NCBI GenBank assembly: GCA_963792485.1
Contig: CAWBWL010000007.1
Location: forward strand, 930,001-994,000
Direction: 5' to 3'
Origin: JANOYJ01 sp963792485
GTDB taxonomy: Bacteria; Pseudomonadota; Alphaproteobacteria; Rhizobiales; Rhizobiaceae
Length of the DNA: 64,000 nucleotides
In this document: piece after piece, positions 51,475 to 60,561 of the stretch
Numbering within the stretch: position 1 is the first letter of the stretch
How the letters are laid out: every line of letters begins with the position of its first letter
The notes under the pieces: generated by a model
Database searches by the model: none
The model's input: the letters and a program-made list of their open reading frames with translations, nothing else
Told to the model about the DNA's origin: nothing
Position numbers and translations under genes: made by a program

Positions 51475-52374
51475 TCAGAATTCCGGCGCGGGCAGTCCTG
51501 CGGAGCGGAAGGCCGACACCACTGTGTTTGCCATCAGCATCGCAATCGTCATTGGCCCGACACCACCCGGAACAGGCGTGATCGCGCCTGCCTGCGCGCT
51601 CGCCGCATCAAATGCAACATCGCCCACCAGCCGGGATTTGCCCTCGCCCTTCTCAGGCGCGGCAATGCGGTTGATGCCCACGTCAATCACTGTCGCGCCC
51701 GGTTTGACCCAATCGCCCTTGACCATTTCGGGACGGCCAACTGCCGCCACCAGAATATCGGCATTGCGGCAAACGGCGGGCAGGTCCTTGGTCTTCGAAT
51801 GCGCGATCGTCACCGTGGCGTTCGCAGCCAGGAGCAGATTGGCCATCGGTTTTCCGACAATATTGGAGCGGCCCACCACCACGGCGTTCAGCCCGGACAG
51901 ATCGGTCCCGTGAACTTGGCTGATCAAAAGCATCGACCCCGCCGGCGTGCAGGGCACGAAAGCCGACGCAGTCTCCCCTGCCCCGAGCTTGCCGACATTG
52001 ACGAAATGAAAGCCGTCAACATCCTTCTCCGGCGCAATCGTCTGAATGATCTTGCCTGTGTCGATATGTTTGGGCAGCGGCAGCTGCACCAATATGCCGT
52101 GAATTTCAGGGTCTGCATTCAGCTTGCGCACCAGCGCAAGCACATCATCCTCCGAGGTCATCGCCGGAAGCGAGTGCTGCACGGAGTGGAAATTGCACTC
52201 CTTCGCCCTGCGGCTTTTGGAAGCCACGTAGACTTGGCTCGCCGGGTCTTCTCCTACAATGACAACGGCAAGACCCGGCGCCATGCCGCGCTCGGCAATC
52301 AGCCGCGTCGCTGCGGCCTTCACCTTGGCCACCACATCTTCCGCCGCTGCCTTGCCGTCAATGATCCGGGCCAT
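51475..52374 (-). CDS. folD: Bifunctional methylenetetrahydrofolate dehydrogenase/cyclohydrolase
   Basis: 299 residues. FolD converts methylene-THF to formyl-THF. Conserved: VIVGEDPASQVYVASKSRRA with the catalytic Lys near 56, GILVQLPLPKHID, FVPCTPAGSMLL, and GRSNIVGKPMANLLL. The C-terminal GGVGPMTIAMLMANTVVS is complete. Slightly shorter C-terminus is usual. Confidence 0.97.
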   Translation of the reverse strand: MARIIDGKAAAEDVVAKVKAAATRLIAERGMAPGLAVVIVGEDPASQVYVASKSRRAKECNFHSVQHSLPAMTSEDDVLALVRKLNADPEIHGILVQLPLPKHIDTGKIIQTIAPEKDVDGFHFVNVGKLGAGETASAFVPCTPAGSMLLISQVHGTDLSGLNAVVVGRSNIVGKPMANLLLAANATVTIAHSKTKDLPAVCRNADILVAAVGRPEMVKGDWVKPGATVIDVGINRIAAPEKGEGKSRLVGDVAFDAASAQAGAITPVPGGVGPMTIAMLMANTVVSAFRSAGLPAPEF

Positions 52375-52529
52375 TCAGCACCTTTAGCCTTTTTGAAGGG
52401 CATTACGCCCGTATGCGCGTTTGAGGCAGAGCCCAAAGCGGCGCGCGTTTGCCTATTTCCGATCTTGGGGAAGGTCAACGGCTGCGGACATTGATTCTTG
52501 AAGGCTGCGCGGATTCTCTCAGTCTCGCA

Positions 52530-55052
52530 TCAGGCCGTTCGGCGTCTTGCAAAATCCGTCAAGGCTGAGCGAAACTCCTCAATCGAGCGCTGGATATCGT
52601 CCAAGCGCGGATCGGCGGGCGCTGCCGCCGGGGCTTGGTGGATATTGAAGATCTGCGGCGAGGCGGCGGGTTGAGGCGCGTGGCTTGCCGGCGAGGCAGC
52701 TTCATGCGCAAACGGATGCTGCGCCGGGCTTGGTATCGGCATCTGCACCATTTGCGGCATTGGCTGCTGCCAAACTTGGGCCATTGGCGGCTGCGGCATG
52801 AATACTGGCTGCTGCGGCACGAAGGCGGGCTGCTGCGGCGCATAGGCCGGATGCGGATACATCATCGGCCCGGGCTGCACAGGCGGATGAGGAAAGTGCT
52901 GCTGCTGAAACGCTGGATGCGCCGGCCATTGCTGCGGCAGGCTCGGCTGAGGCTGAGACGGGTAGGCGTAAGCCGGCGGAGCGGCGGGGGCAGGCGGCGC
53001 GGGCATGGCCGCCGGTGTTAGTTGCGCAGGCTGCGGCGCGGGGGCGCAATAAGCAGCAGCCGCTGGCTCCGGCGTCCGTTCCATCGCAGGGGCAGTTCTT
53101 GCTTTCAGCGCATTCAGCGTATTGCGAACTTCTTCAGACACGCTGGTGGCTGGACGCGGCTGGAACAAGCCGCCGCCACCGCCGCCATTTGGCGCGGGCC
53201 CAACGGGCGCTTCACCTCTGTCCGGACGCGTAGCCGCCGCCTGGCTGCGCAGGCTGTCGATGATGCCTTTCAAGATCGCCAGTCCCAGTCCGAGCGCAAA
53301 TCCGGCAATCGCACCGGCCAGCACAATCAGCTTGCGCGACGGGCCGACCGGCTCCTCCGCCGCGCGCGGCGGCACGGCGAGCGAAATATTGGCCGTGTTG
53401 AGATCCACCTGTCCGGCGGCTTGATCCGCGCGCAGGCGCCGCGCATCATAGACAGAACGCTTCACTTCAAGATCGCGTTGCAATTCACGCAGCGTGATCA
53501 TCTCCGGACCTTTTTCGCTCTGATTGTTCTTGAGTTCCGCCAGGCGCGCGGCGAGGTCCTGCTCAGTCTGGATGGCGCGCTTCAGATCGGTTTGCATGGC
53601 GGCGGAGACGCGGCGCAGTTCGCCATCAATGCTCGCACGGATGCTGTCGAGTTCGGTCTCAGCCTGAATGCGTTCCGGATGGCGTGAGCCAAGCCGTGTC
53701 GCCATGCCGTCGAGCTTCTGCTTGGCAATGGAGAATTGGCCGCGCAATGTGTTGAGAACCGTCGAGTTCAGCTCCTCAGGCACGGCACCGTCCACCACGC
53801 CCTTGACTGTCACTTCTTTTGCCGATTTCGCCCTGGCGTTGGCAGCGATGGTCTGGCCCTTGGCGGCCGAAAGCTGATCATTGACGCGCAATATGGATTC
53901 GTCGTCGATCATGCGTCCATCAACGCCGATCAGATCGTTTTCGGTCCTGAACTTCTCGACCAGCTTTTCCGCTGCTTTGACTTTTTCCTCCAACTGCGCC
54001 AAGGGCGCGGCGAGATCTTCGGAGGTCTTCAGAACCACATCGGACTGCTGGCGGCGCTGCTCGGCAACGTAGACCTCCACGATCTTGCCAGCGATCCGCG
54101 CCGCCTTCTCAGGGTCCTCGGATCCCGCAGTTATGGTGATGTTATAGGTCTTGGCGCCGCGCTCGACATAGACGCGCTCGCCCAGCGTCTTTGTGGCCGC
54201 CCGCGTCTTGTCGCTGGCGGCATCACCGCGCCCGAATATGCCGGCGAGCGCATCCAGCCAACCTGACGTGCGGTCGCCATTGAACTCAGGGTCTTTGTAC
54301 AGTCCCTCAACCTCTACCACCTTCTCCAGAACGGTCGGCGAGCGGATGACGCCGAGTTGGCTGTCCACGACTGCGAAGGAGTCAGCGAGGAATCCGTCCG
54401 GGTTGACGCCATTGTCGATGACCTTCAAGCCGCGCGGATCAACCTTTATCTCTGCGGTCGAATAGTAGAGCTTCTCGGTGGAAATGGCCTGGATTGCGCC
54501 AAGACCTGCTCCGAGGGCTGTGCACAAAATGAGCAGGCCTTTCAGACGGCGAATGGCATCAAAGACATAGCGCGGATCAACGAGCGGCCTCCACGGTGAC
54601 TCCGAAGCAAAACCGGCGCTGGACGCAGACGCTGGCGGGGAACTCTCTTCAAGGCTGCGGTCGGCACCCCCCACCGCCCTTGTGCGCAGGTCAGCGTCTA
54701 TCTTTGCAAACTGGTCCAGCACACTCGGGATTGCAGGCTTGGCCGCCTCTTCGCGCACATGCCGGACCTCGGCTCGCTTCGGCTCCAGCGTTAGTTCCGG
54801 AAGTACTGGGATATCAACCCGCTCTGGCCTGCTTCCCAATTCGCCGAGCAAGGGATTGTTGACCCGCTCGCGTTTGGCGCGCGCGCGTCTGTGCTTCTCG
54901 GCGTCGGTGAGGATGGAAACATCGGGAAACGCAATCTGGTCGAGATGCGCGCGCGGGTCGCCAGACGCGCGGCGACGCGCGATCTGCTCTTCTGCGAGCT
55001 TCAGCAGCGATTTGCCGCGCCCGGAAGATTTGTCACCCTTGCCAGAGAACAT
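52530..55052 (-). CDS. Polysaccharide co-polymerase (Wzz/GumC-type) with a long Pro/Gln-rich tail
   Basis: About 840 residues from MFSGKGDKSSGRGKSLLKLA (an ATG seven codons upstream at 55073 is also possible). Domains: a 165-residue polar N-terminal region, first membrane helix about 172-192, a periplasmic Wzz/GumC region with long coiled coils (TSEDLAAPLAQLEEKVKAAE, MQTDLKRAIQTEQDLAARLA), the G-rich second helix (IVLAGAIAGFALGLGLAILK) near 585. A cytoplasmic tail of about 230 residues follows, dominated by Pro, Gln, Ala and Met. No Walker A or tyrosine-kinase (BY-kinase) domain is present. The usual function is to set polysaccharide chain length. The tail is unusual and may be a scaffold. 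Confidence 0.87.
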   Translation of the reverse strand: MFSGKGDKSSGRGKSLLKLAEEQIARRRASGDPRAHLDQIAFPDVSILTDAEKHRRARAKRERVNNPLLGELGSRPERVDIPVLPELTLEPKRAEVRHVREEAAKPAIPSVLDQFAKIDADLRTRAVGGADRSLEESSPPASASSAGFASESPWRPLVDPRYVFDAIRRLKGLLILCTALGAGLGAIQAISTEKLYYSTAEIKVDPRGLKVIDNGVNPDGFLADSFAVVDSQLGVIRSPTVLEKVVEVEGLYKDPEFNGDRTSGWLDALAGIFGRGDAASDKTRAATKTLGERVYVERGAKTYNITITAGSEDPEKAARIAGKIVEVYVAEQRRQQSDVVLKTSEDLAAPLAQLEEKVKAAEKLVEKFRTENDLIGVDGRMIDDESILRVNDQLSAAKGQTIAANARAKSAKEVTVKGVVDGAVPEELNSTVLNTLRGQFSIAKQKLDGMATRLGSRHPERIQAETELDSIRASIDGELRRVSAAMQTDLKRAIQTEQDLAARLAELKNNQSEKGPEMITLRELQRDLEVKRSVYDARRLRADQAAGQVDLNTANISLAVPPRAAEEPVGPSRKLIVLAGAIAGFALGLGLAILKGIIDSLRSQAAATRPDRGEAPVGPAPNGGGGGGLFQPRPATSVSEEVRNTLNALKARTAPAMERTPEPAAAAYCAPAPQPAQLTPAAMPAPPAPAAPPAYAYPSQPQPSLPQQWPAHPAFQQQHFPHPPVQPGPMMYPHPAYAPQQPAFVPQQPVFMPQPPMAQVWQQPMPQMVQMPIPSPAQHPFAHEAASPASHAPQPAASPQIFNIHQAPAAAPADPRLDDIQRSIEEFRSALTDFARRRTA

Positions 55053-55226
55053 TCGCCACCCGCAATCAACCAAAACAGGGCGTGGGCCGCCCAGTTATGA
55101 ACGGAAATTAAAGAAGTATGGAAAACAAATCGTTAACAAAGGTGAACGGGACTGGCTTCGAGGGCCCAAACTGCCTGTTAATTTTACTCATTTAAGGTCG
55201 TCCACAACGAATTTTGGAGCCCGCGC

Positions 55227-56480
55227 GTGCTGGCCGGTTTTTTGCAGACACATGGCGGCCTCATCCGCTCTTACGTCTCGACGCTCGGCGGATCGGCGGG
55301 GCGGCTCGTCATATCGCTGCTCTATTTCATCTCTCTGTCAAACTCGCTCTCCATCAGCGATTTCGGCCTGTTCGCTGCAGCATCTGCCGCAGGCGTCGTT
55401 CTGTCGCGCGTTGTATCCTTCGGCTTTGTCTCGCCGCTTTACCGGGTGTCGACCGTCAGACAGCGCGTGCTCGGGACCTATTATGCCGGATATCTTGTCG
55501 CCGCGGCCATTTCTCTTCCGGTCCTGATCCTGGCCGCATGGCTGCTCTACCGCCTGTTTTTTTTCACTCAGGTGAGCGCGCTGACCTTCGCTCTCATTAT
55601 CGGCTCAGAAGCGATCTTCTGGCGCAGCCTCGAAGTCATTGTGATTATCAACAACGGCTTGGGACAGTTCGGGAGAGCCGCTGTTCTTGTGGTAGCCGGA
55701 ACGATATTTCGGGCGCTGGCGGCGCTTGTGTTTGCGCTCCTGCCAGACCACGGGCTTGATCGCTGGGCGCTGTACTATATCGGGTCCAACGCTTTGGCCC
55801 TCGGACTGGCGCTCGCCCTCTATCTGCCAAGACGTCGGCTCCGCTTTCGCCCACGGCTCTACCTTCGGCGCGCCTCTGACTCCCTGGCCACCGCTGGAGC
55901 GGAGATATTGTTCTACGTCCAGAGCGAACTCGACAAGGTGGCAGTACTCGCCATTGGCGGCGCCGAGCTAGCGGGTATCTACGCCATCGTCATGCGCCTT
56001 GCAGATTTGACCGCCGTGCCGATCCGTTCGTTCAACATGCTGCTGGTCCAGAAGCTTATGCGAACGCCGCACACGCTTGGGTCAGTGAAGCTTAGGGTGG
56101 CAGTCGAAGCGTTGATCTTCACCGTGTCGCTCATGGGTCTCGCCTTCTTCGCTATTGTCCTTTGGATCTATCCCAATGCGCTCGGCAAAAACGTCGCCAT
56201 TATCTCGGCGCTTCTTGTTTTTGCGTGGGCGGTTCCAGGATTTCGCAATATCGTCGAGTACCATGCAGAGCTTCTCTATGCCCGCGGCCAGACAGGAATC
56301 CGCATGCTCAATCTCGGCCTGCTCGCAGCAATGAAAATGCTGCTGCTGGCCTTTGTCCTGGCCGCTGGTCCTGAGACCAAGACGTGGCTTGTTCAGATGA
56401 ACGCGGCGTTCGCAATTCTATGGGCAAGCTCGGCGCTGTTGACCTATGGCGCGATGCGAACGCCGCCAAAGAAGAGCTGA
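55227..56480 (+). CDS. Polysaccharide flippase (Wzx-like)
   Basis: 417 residues from the GTG at 55227 (TTTTGGAG eight bases earlier). About 12 membrane helices: LISLLYFISLSNSLSISDFG, AAISLPVLILAAWLLYRLFF, GAEILFYVQSELDKVAVLAI, and so on. The MOP-superfamily pattern, with the E-L-D-K-V-A segment near residue 235, fits flippases that move undecaprenyl-linked units to the periplasm. Divergent from the PCP gene with about 175 bp between starts, so a shared promoter region. Confidence 0.9.
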   Translation: MLAGFLQTHGGLIRSYVSTLGGSAGRLVISLLYFISLSNSLSISDFGLFAAASAAGVVLSRVVSFGFVSPLYRVSTVRQRVLGTYYAGYLVAAAISLPVLILAAWLLYRLFFFTQVSALTFALIIGSEAIFWRSLEVIVIINNGLGQFGRAAVLVVAGTIFRALAALVFALLPDHGLDRWALYYIGSNALALGLALALYLPRRRLRFRPRLYLRRASDSLATAGAEILFYVQSELDKVAVLAIGGAELAGIYAIVMRLADLTAVPIRSFNMLLVQKLMRTPHTLGSVKLRVAVEALIFTVSLMGLAFFAIVLWIYPNALGKNVAIISALLVFAWAVPGFRNIVEYHAELLYARGQTGIRMLNLGLLAAMKMLLLAFVLAAGPETKTWLVQMNAAFAILWASSALLTYGAMRTPPKKS

Positions 56481-57347
56481 CTACTCGGTCACGAGGCGCC
56501 GGACATAACCAATGTCGGCCCCTATGAATGACTGCATGCCTATTGCCACCTGCCCTGGGGTCATCTCGCGGATGAACTTGCGGAACTCGGTCTCGGTTGG
56601 AGCGGGCGCAAACCAGAAGACTTTGCAATAGTCGTTGTTGTCCACGAAGTGTCCATCAAGCCCGGCAACAGTGTCGGCATAATGTCCATAGATCGTGCAT
56701 TCCGAAAAGCGGCGATGCTTTCCCATGGCTTCAAGCCAGTGCTTTGATTGCACCTGCTCAATATGGCGGCACATGCCGACGACAAGCTCGCGCTTCCATG
56801 CGATCAGCGTGCCAACATAGCCGTGCGGCAGGATGCGGTCTGCAGGTATGCCGAGCAGGAGTGCGGCATTGTCTGCCCACAGTTTCTGGTCGCCTGGCAG
56901 GCTGCCAAGCAGTTCCCTGTCGCGGCGGAACAGCCGCAAATCCTCGCCTTGCCACAAGGACGCGCAATCAAAGTCGCGCATGAATGCAACATCGGAATCG
57001 CAGTAGAAAAGAGCGTCCTCGCTGACGTGTTCCGCAATGGCGATCCGGCGCAGCTGCTGCGCATGCCATCCGCGCAGCGGCAAGGTTTTCAGCGACAGCC
57101 AAATCCGGCGGCGGAAGAGATAGAGCGGGTCGGGATAGGCCCTGATCCATTTTGGGAACAGATCCATCTCATCGACGATCACGCGCTTTGGCCCTTCCAG
57201 CTGCTTGAACAGGCCCACGTCATTATGCTCGACCAGTATGTAGTGCTTGGAGAAGCCCGTGACGTGTTGGTCCATCGTCTCGCACAGCAACCGGCACCGC
57301 TCAAAGTCGGGTGCAAAGCTTGCGGTGATGATGGCGGTTGTTTTCAT
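56481..57347 (-). CDS. DUF6492-type glycosyltransferase-like protein
   Basis: 288 residues from MKTTAIITASFAPDFERCRL; an upstream extension to 57515 belongs to another gene. The fold is GT-A-like: FALL-like strands, an acidic D-x-D (FYCDSDVAFM near residue 118), QKLWADNAALLLGIPADRIL, and FSECTIYGHYADTVAGLDGH. These match DUF6492 proteins of exopolysaccharide loci. The start overlaps the WecG-like stop by four bases. Substrate unknown. Confidence 0.8.
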   Translation of the reverse strand: MKTTAIITASFAPDFERCRLLCETMDQHVTGFSKHYILVEHNDVGLFKQLEGPKRVIVDEMDLFPKWIRAYPDPLYLFRRRIWLSLKTLPLRGWHAQQLRRIAIAEHVSEDALFYCDSDVAFMRDFDCASLWQGEDLRLFRRDRELLGSLPGDQKLWADNAALLLGIPADRILPHGYVGTLIAWKRELVVGMCRHIEQVQSKHWLEAMGKHRRFSECTIYGHYADTVAGLDGHFVDNNDYCKVFWFAPAPTETEFRKFIREMTPGQVAIGMQSFIGADIGYVRRLVTE

Positions 57348-58180
57348 CGCGAGGCAAGACTCCCGGCGGCGGATTCCGCAGCGGCGCCAGGCGCGCCACG
57401 CCCATTTGATGTTCCGGAAAAATAGGCTTTGGCTATCGCGAGGACAAACTTCGGATTGCCGATCAGGTAGCGCCGCCATAGACGTCTGGGCTCGCGCCAT
57501 AGGCGATAGACCCACTCAATGCGCAGTTTGAGCATCCAGTCTGGTGCACGCGGGACCGAGCCTGTGAAAATATCAAACAAGGCGCCGACGGCGACCGGAA
57601 CCGTGCAATGCTGCGGCGTGATCCTGCTTTGGATCCAAAGCTCCTGGCGCGGCACGCCCATGGCAACGAGCAGCACGTCCGGCCGGTCGGCGGCCAGTCT
57701 GGCGAGAATGGCCGGCTCGTCCTCCGGCTTGAAAAACCCGTCGGCGTAGAGCGTAAACGTGTGCTGCGGGCAAAGACTGGAGAACCCTTTCAATGCCTGT
57801 TCCGCAACCTCCCTTCGCGCGCCCACCAATCCGACCTTGAGCGGACGGCTCACATTCCTCAGCAGTCCCGGCACAAGGTCGGTTCCGTTCAGATTCTCCG
57901 GAAACATCGAGCCATGCAGAACCTTGGAGGCCATGTCGACGCCGACGCCGTCAGCGAGCGTCAGGAAGTGCCCAAAAGCCTTTTTCAGTTCCGGCTTGTC
58001 ATTGGCGATATTGGCGTTGTTGGCATTCAAAAAGGCAACCGGCGTGTGATGCCTGGCCGCGAGTTGTAATTCAAGCAGCGCCAAGGCTTCGCCCAAAGTC
58101 ATAACGGCCACGGGAATTCCAAGAATGTCCCGCCAGGCGTGGGCGCGATTTGTCAGGCCTTTTACAGAACCCGCCATCAC
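57344..58180 (-). CDS. WecG/TagA/CpsF-family glycosyltransferase
   Basis: 278 residues. The GT26 signature VAFLNANNANIANDKPELKK, LADGVGVDMASKVL, and VGLVGARREVAEQALKGFSS is complete, with VLLVAMGVPRQELWIQSRIT, AVGALFDIFTGSVPRAPDWM and GLEW-like IEWVYRLWREPRRLWRRYL. Such enzymes add a sugar (for example N-acetylmannosaminuronate) to lipid-linked intermediates at the inner membrane. Starts and ends overlap its neighbours by four bases. Confidence 0.93.
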   Translation of the reverse strand: MMAGSVKGLTNRAHAWRDILGIPVAVMTLGEALALLELQLAARHHTPVAFLNANNANIANDKPELKKAFGHFLTLADGVGVDMASKVLHGSMFPENLNGTDLVPGLLRNVSRPLKVGLVGARREVAEQALKGFSSLCPQHTFTLYADGFFKPEDEPAILARLAADRPDVLLVAMGVPRQELWIQSRITPQHCTVPVAVGALFDIFTGSVPRAPDWMLKLRIEWVYRLWREPRRLWRRYLIGNPKFVLAIAKAYFSGTSNGRGAPGAAAESAAGSLASR

Positions 58181-59373
58181 GCCGCCCTCCCCTGAGCCGA
58201 TGCCAGTCCTGATTGAAACGCTTCCAGCGCCAAGAGAACGGCGCGGTCCTGCTCAAATAATTGCTGCCGGTGAAAGGATGCCCCGTCAGCGTCCGTGATG
58301 ACGCCAGAGCGGCGCTGCGATGCCAGCTGAACGAGGGCGTCAGCGAATGCGCGGGGGTCGTTGGCAACAACACAGTTTGAAGGCACCGTCTTGATACCGC
58401 GCAGGGAGCGCATTGTTGCCACCGAGGGAAGCCCTGCTTCAAATGTTTCGATTGATTTGAGCTGAACGCCCGTGCCTGATCGGGAGACCAGAGGAATGAC
58501 CGCGCAGGAGTTCACGAACAGCTTTGCGTCCGCAACGCGCCCCAAAAGACTGACCTGCGGCGGCATCTTGCCAAAGTCAGACGGCACATGACCCGCAAGG
58601 CCGATGGAGAAGCTCTCCGGCAGATGAGGCGCGACCTTCTCAAGAAACCATTCAAGTCCCACCCTGTTGGGTTGCCAAGTCCAGGTTCCGATCAAACCGG
58701 CATCGAATTCGATTTTGCGTGCCGAATTGACGGTGAGAGCTTGCTGTGTGGTCACCAGCGGCAAAACGATTGATCTGCCTGGATGATCGACGCCGAGCGG
58801 CTTGCGATCTTCTTCGGCAAGGGCAAGCGTACAGTTGGCGCGGCTGGCCAGGCCCAGTTCCAGCTCCTTCAAGAGCTTTGCCTCGCGGCGGAAAAAGAAG
58901 CGTTTGACACCGGAGTTTGCGGTGATCGCATTCTCCTCGGCGGAGAGATATTCAACATTGTGGGCAACATAGATCGACGGTTTGTCCCGGAAAAAGTTCT
59001 GGAACGCCCCCGCCATGGTCACGCCATTGATGACATATCCGTCAAACGGTTCGAGCTTCGCTAGCGCGGCCCGGATTGCCGCTTCGCTCACGATGCGCAA
59101 TTTGGCAGATGATACTGGCAGCGTTCCAGCAAACGCCTTGGCAACCCAGTTAAGCTTGTCCGCAGCGCCGGCCGTCTCGGAGCGCACATCAACCTCGCCC
59201 AGAATGATGGCGTCATCCCGGCCTGAAGCCTGCTTTCCGGTCCAGTTGAAGCCCAGCGATGTCACTTTGACGCCGTTGCGCCGCAGCGCTTCGACGACCG
59301 ACTGATTGGCGATCTCATAGCCGGTCGTCGGTTCCCCGTCTGGAACAAGCGAAGTCACAAATACGAGATGCAT
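58177..59373 (-). CDS. Glycosyltransferase, GT4-type
   Basis: 398 residues from MHLVFVTSLVPDGEPTTGYE. GT-B fold: N-terminal GYEIANQSVVEALRRNGVKV, FVAHNVEYLSAEENA-like YVAHNVEYLSAEENAITANS, middle IGTWTWQPNRVGLEWFLEKV, and C-terminal VIPLVSRSGTGVQLKSIETF with EAGLPSVATMRSLRGI. The retaining-GT E-x7-E motif is replaced by ET-F-E-A-G-L-P, as in related exopolysaccharide enzymes. First gene of the minus-strand trio with wecG-like and DUF6492. Confidence 0.9.
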   Translation of the reverse strand: MHLVFVTSLVPDGEPTTGYEIANQSVVEALRRNGVKVTSLGFNWTGKQASGRDDAIILGEVDVRSETAGAADKLNWVAKAFAGTLPVSSAKLRIVSEAAIRAALAKLEPFDGYVINGVTMAGAFQNFFRDKPSIYVAHNVEYLSAEENAITANSGVKRFFFRREAKLLKELELGLASRANCTLALAEEDRKPLGVDHPGRSIVLPLVTTQQALTVNSARKIEFDAGLIGTWTWQPNRVGLEWFLEKVAPHLPESFSIGLAGHVPSDFGKMPPQVSLLGRVADAKLFVNSCAVIPLVSRSGTGVQLKSIETFEAGLPSVATMRSLRGIKTVPSNCVVANDPRAFADALVQLASQRRSGVITDADGASFHRQQLFEQDRAVLLALEAFQSGLASAQGRAA

Positions 59374-59568
59374 CCAAAGGTCCTTTGGCTCCTCTATAGA
59401 AAATACCCGTGAAACAAGGATTAAGCCAAACGAAGAATTTCAATATGGCTAACGCAGCGGCAGACCAGCCGGCGGTTTACCATGTGAACGGGTTAAACCT
59501 TCTTTTAGCTGTTTCGGGTGATATGGGCCAAGCGGACTGTGTCTGTGCAGGAAAGCCGGAAGCCCGAT

Positions 59569-60561
59569 ATGCAGTTTATTGCCGAAAACATCACTGTCGT
59601 CGCCCAGTCTCCCGGGCTCGATCTGGCAAATATAGATGTCGTCGTTACAATTCCGACCTTCAAGCGGCCCGATCACTTGCTTGAAACGCTTGCGTCAGTG
59701 CGTGATCAGAAAACTAAACGCCGCTTTGCGGTTATCGTCATGGACAATCACGCCGAAGGGCTTGAGGGTGTCGGGGCGGCCAAGTCCTGGTTCGAGAGCG
59801 GTGACGTGCCGGGATTGCTGATCATCGCGCATGACCGCGGCAATTGTAACGCATACAATGCGGGCTTCCGCACCGCGCTCCAAGTCTTCCCCAATTTCAC
59901 ATCAGTTCTGGTCATCGATGATGATGAAGTCGCCGATCCCATGTGGCTCGAAAACATGTGCGCCGCGCGCGAACGTTTCAAGACAGATATAGTCGGCGGG
60001 CCGCAGCGTCCGGTATTCGTAAAGCCGGAACATCAGCATTTTGCCCGTCATCCCGTATTCTCGCCGCACTACACGCAGACCGGGGTCGTACCGATCCTGT
60101 ATTCCTCCGGCAACATGCTGGTGGGCCGGCATGTCTTGGAAGACCACGGCTATCCATATCTTGATTTGAAGTTCAATTTCATGGGCGGCGGCGACGCTGA
60201 CTTCCTCGACCGGTCTGTTCGAAAGGGCTTTACGCTCGCCTGGTGCGAGGAAGCCCCCGTCTTTGAGACCGTGCCAGAGCGGCGCACAGAATTGGACTGG
60301 ATCCGGGCACGTTCGCTGCGCAATGGTGTGATTTCAACTCTCGTTGAGAAGAAACAGCGCGCCAAGGAGCCGCTTGGCGGCCTGCGCACATTTGCCAAGA
60401 GTTTTGCGCTGCTTGCTGCTTCGCCCTTCCGCGCGGCGATGAAGGCGGCAAGTTCCGGTTCGGTGTCTATCGGACTTTATCCTGTGTATATTGGTGTTGG
60501 CCGCGTACTGGCAGAATTTGGATATTCCAATGAGCAGTACCGCAATCCAGAAAAGAACTGA
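59569..60561 (+). CDS. Glycosyltransferase, GT2-type
   Basis: 330 residues from MQFIAENITVVAQSPGLDLA. GT-A signature: VVVTIPTFKRPDHLLETLAS at 25-45, DRGNCNAYNAGFRTALQVFP, and DDDE in VLVIDDDEVADPMWLENM near residue 110. The catalytic MGGGDADFLDRSVRKGF and the W-C-E-E-A segment follow. A hydrophobic C-terminus (LLAASPFRAAMKAASSGSVS) may attach it to the membrane. Overlaps the O-antigen ligase start by 32 bp, so coupled. Confidence 0.92.
   Translation: MQFIAENITVVAQSPGLDLANIDVVVTIPTFKRPDHLLETLASVRDQKTKRRFAVIVMDNHAEGLEGVGAAKSWFESGDVPGLLIIAHDRGNCNAYNAGFRTALQVFPNFTSVLVIDDDEVADPMWLENMCAARERFKTDIVGGPQRPVFVKPEHQHFARHPVFSPHYTQTGVVPILYSSGNMLVGRHVLEDHGYPYLDLKFNFMGGGDADFLDRSVRKGFTLAWCEEAPVFETVPERRTELDWIRARSLRNGVISTLVEKKQRAKEPLGGLRTFAKSFALLAASPFRAAMKAASSGSVSIGLYPVYIGVGRVLAEFGYSNEQYRNPEKN

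Noticed and set aside
59409..59684. 91-codon frame before the GT2 gene
   Set aside because: It overlaps the GT2 start in another frame, lacks codon bias and resembles no family.
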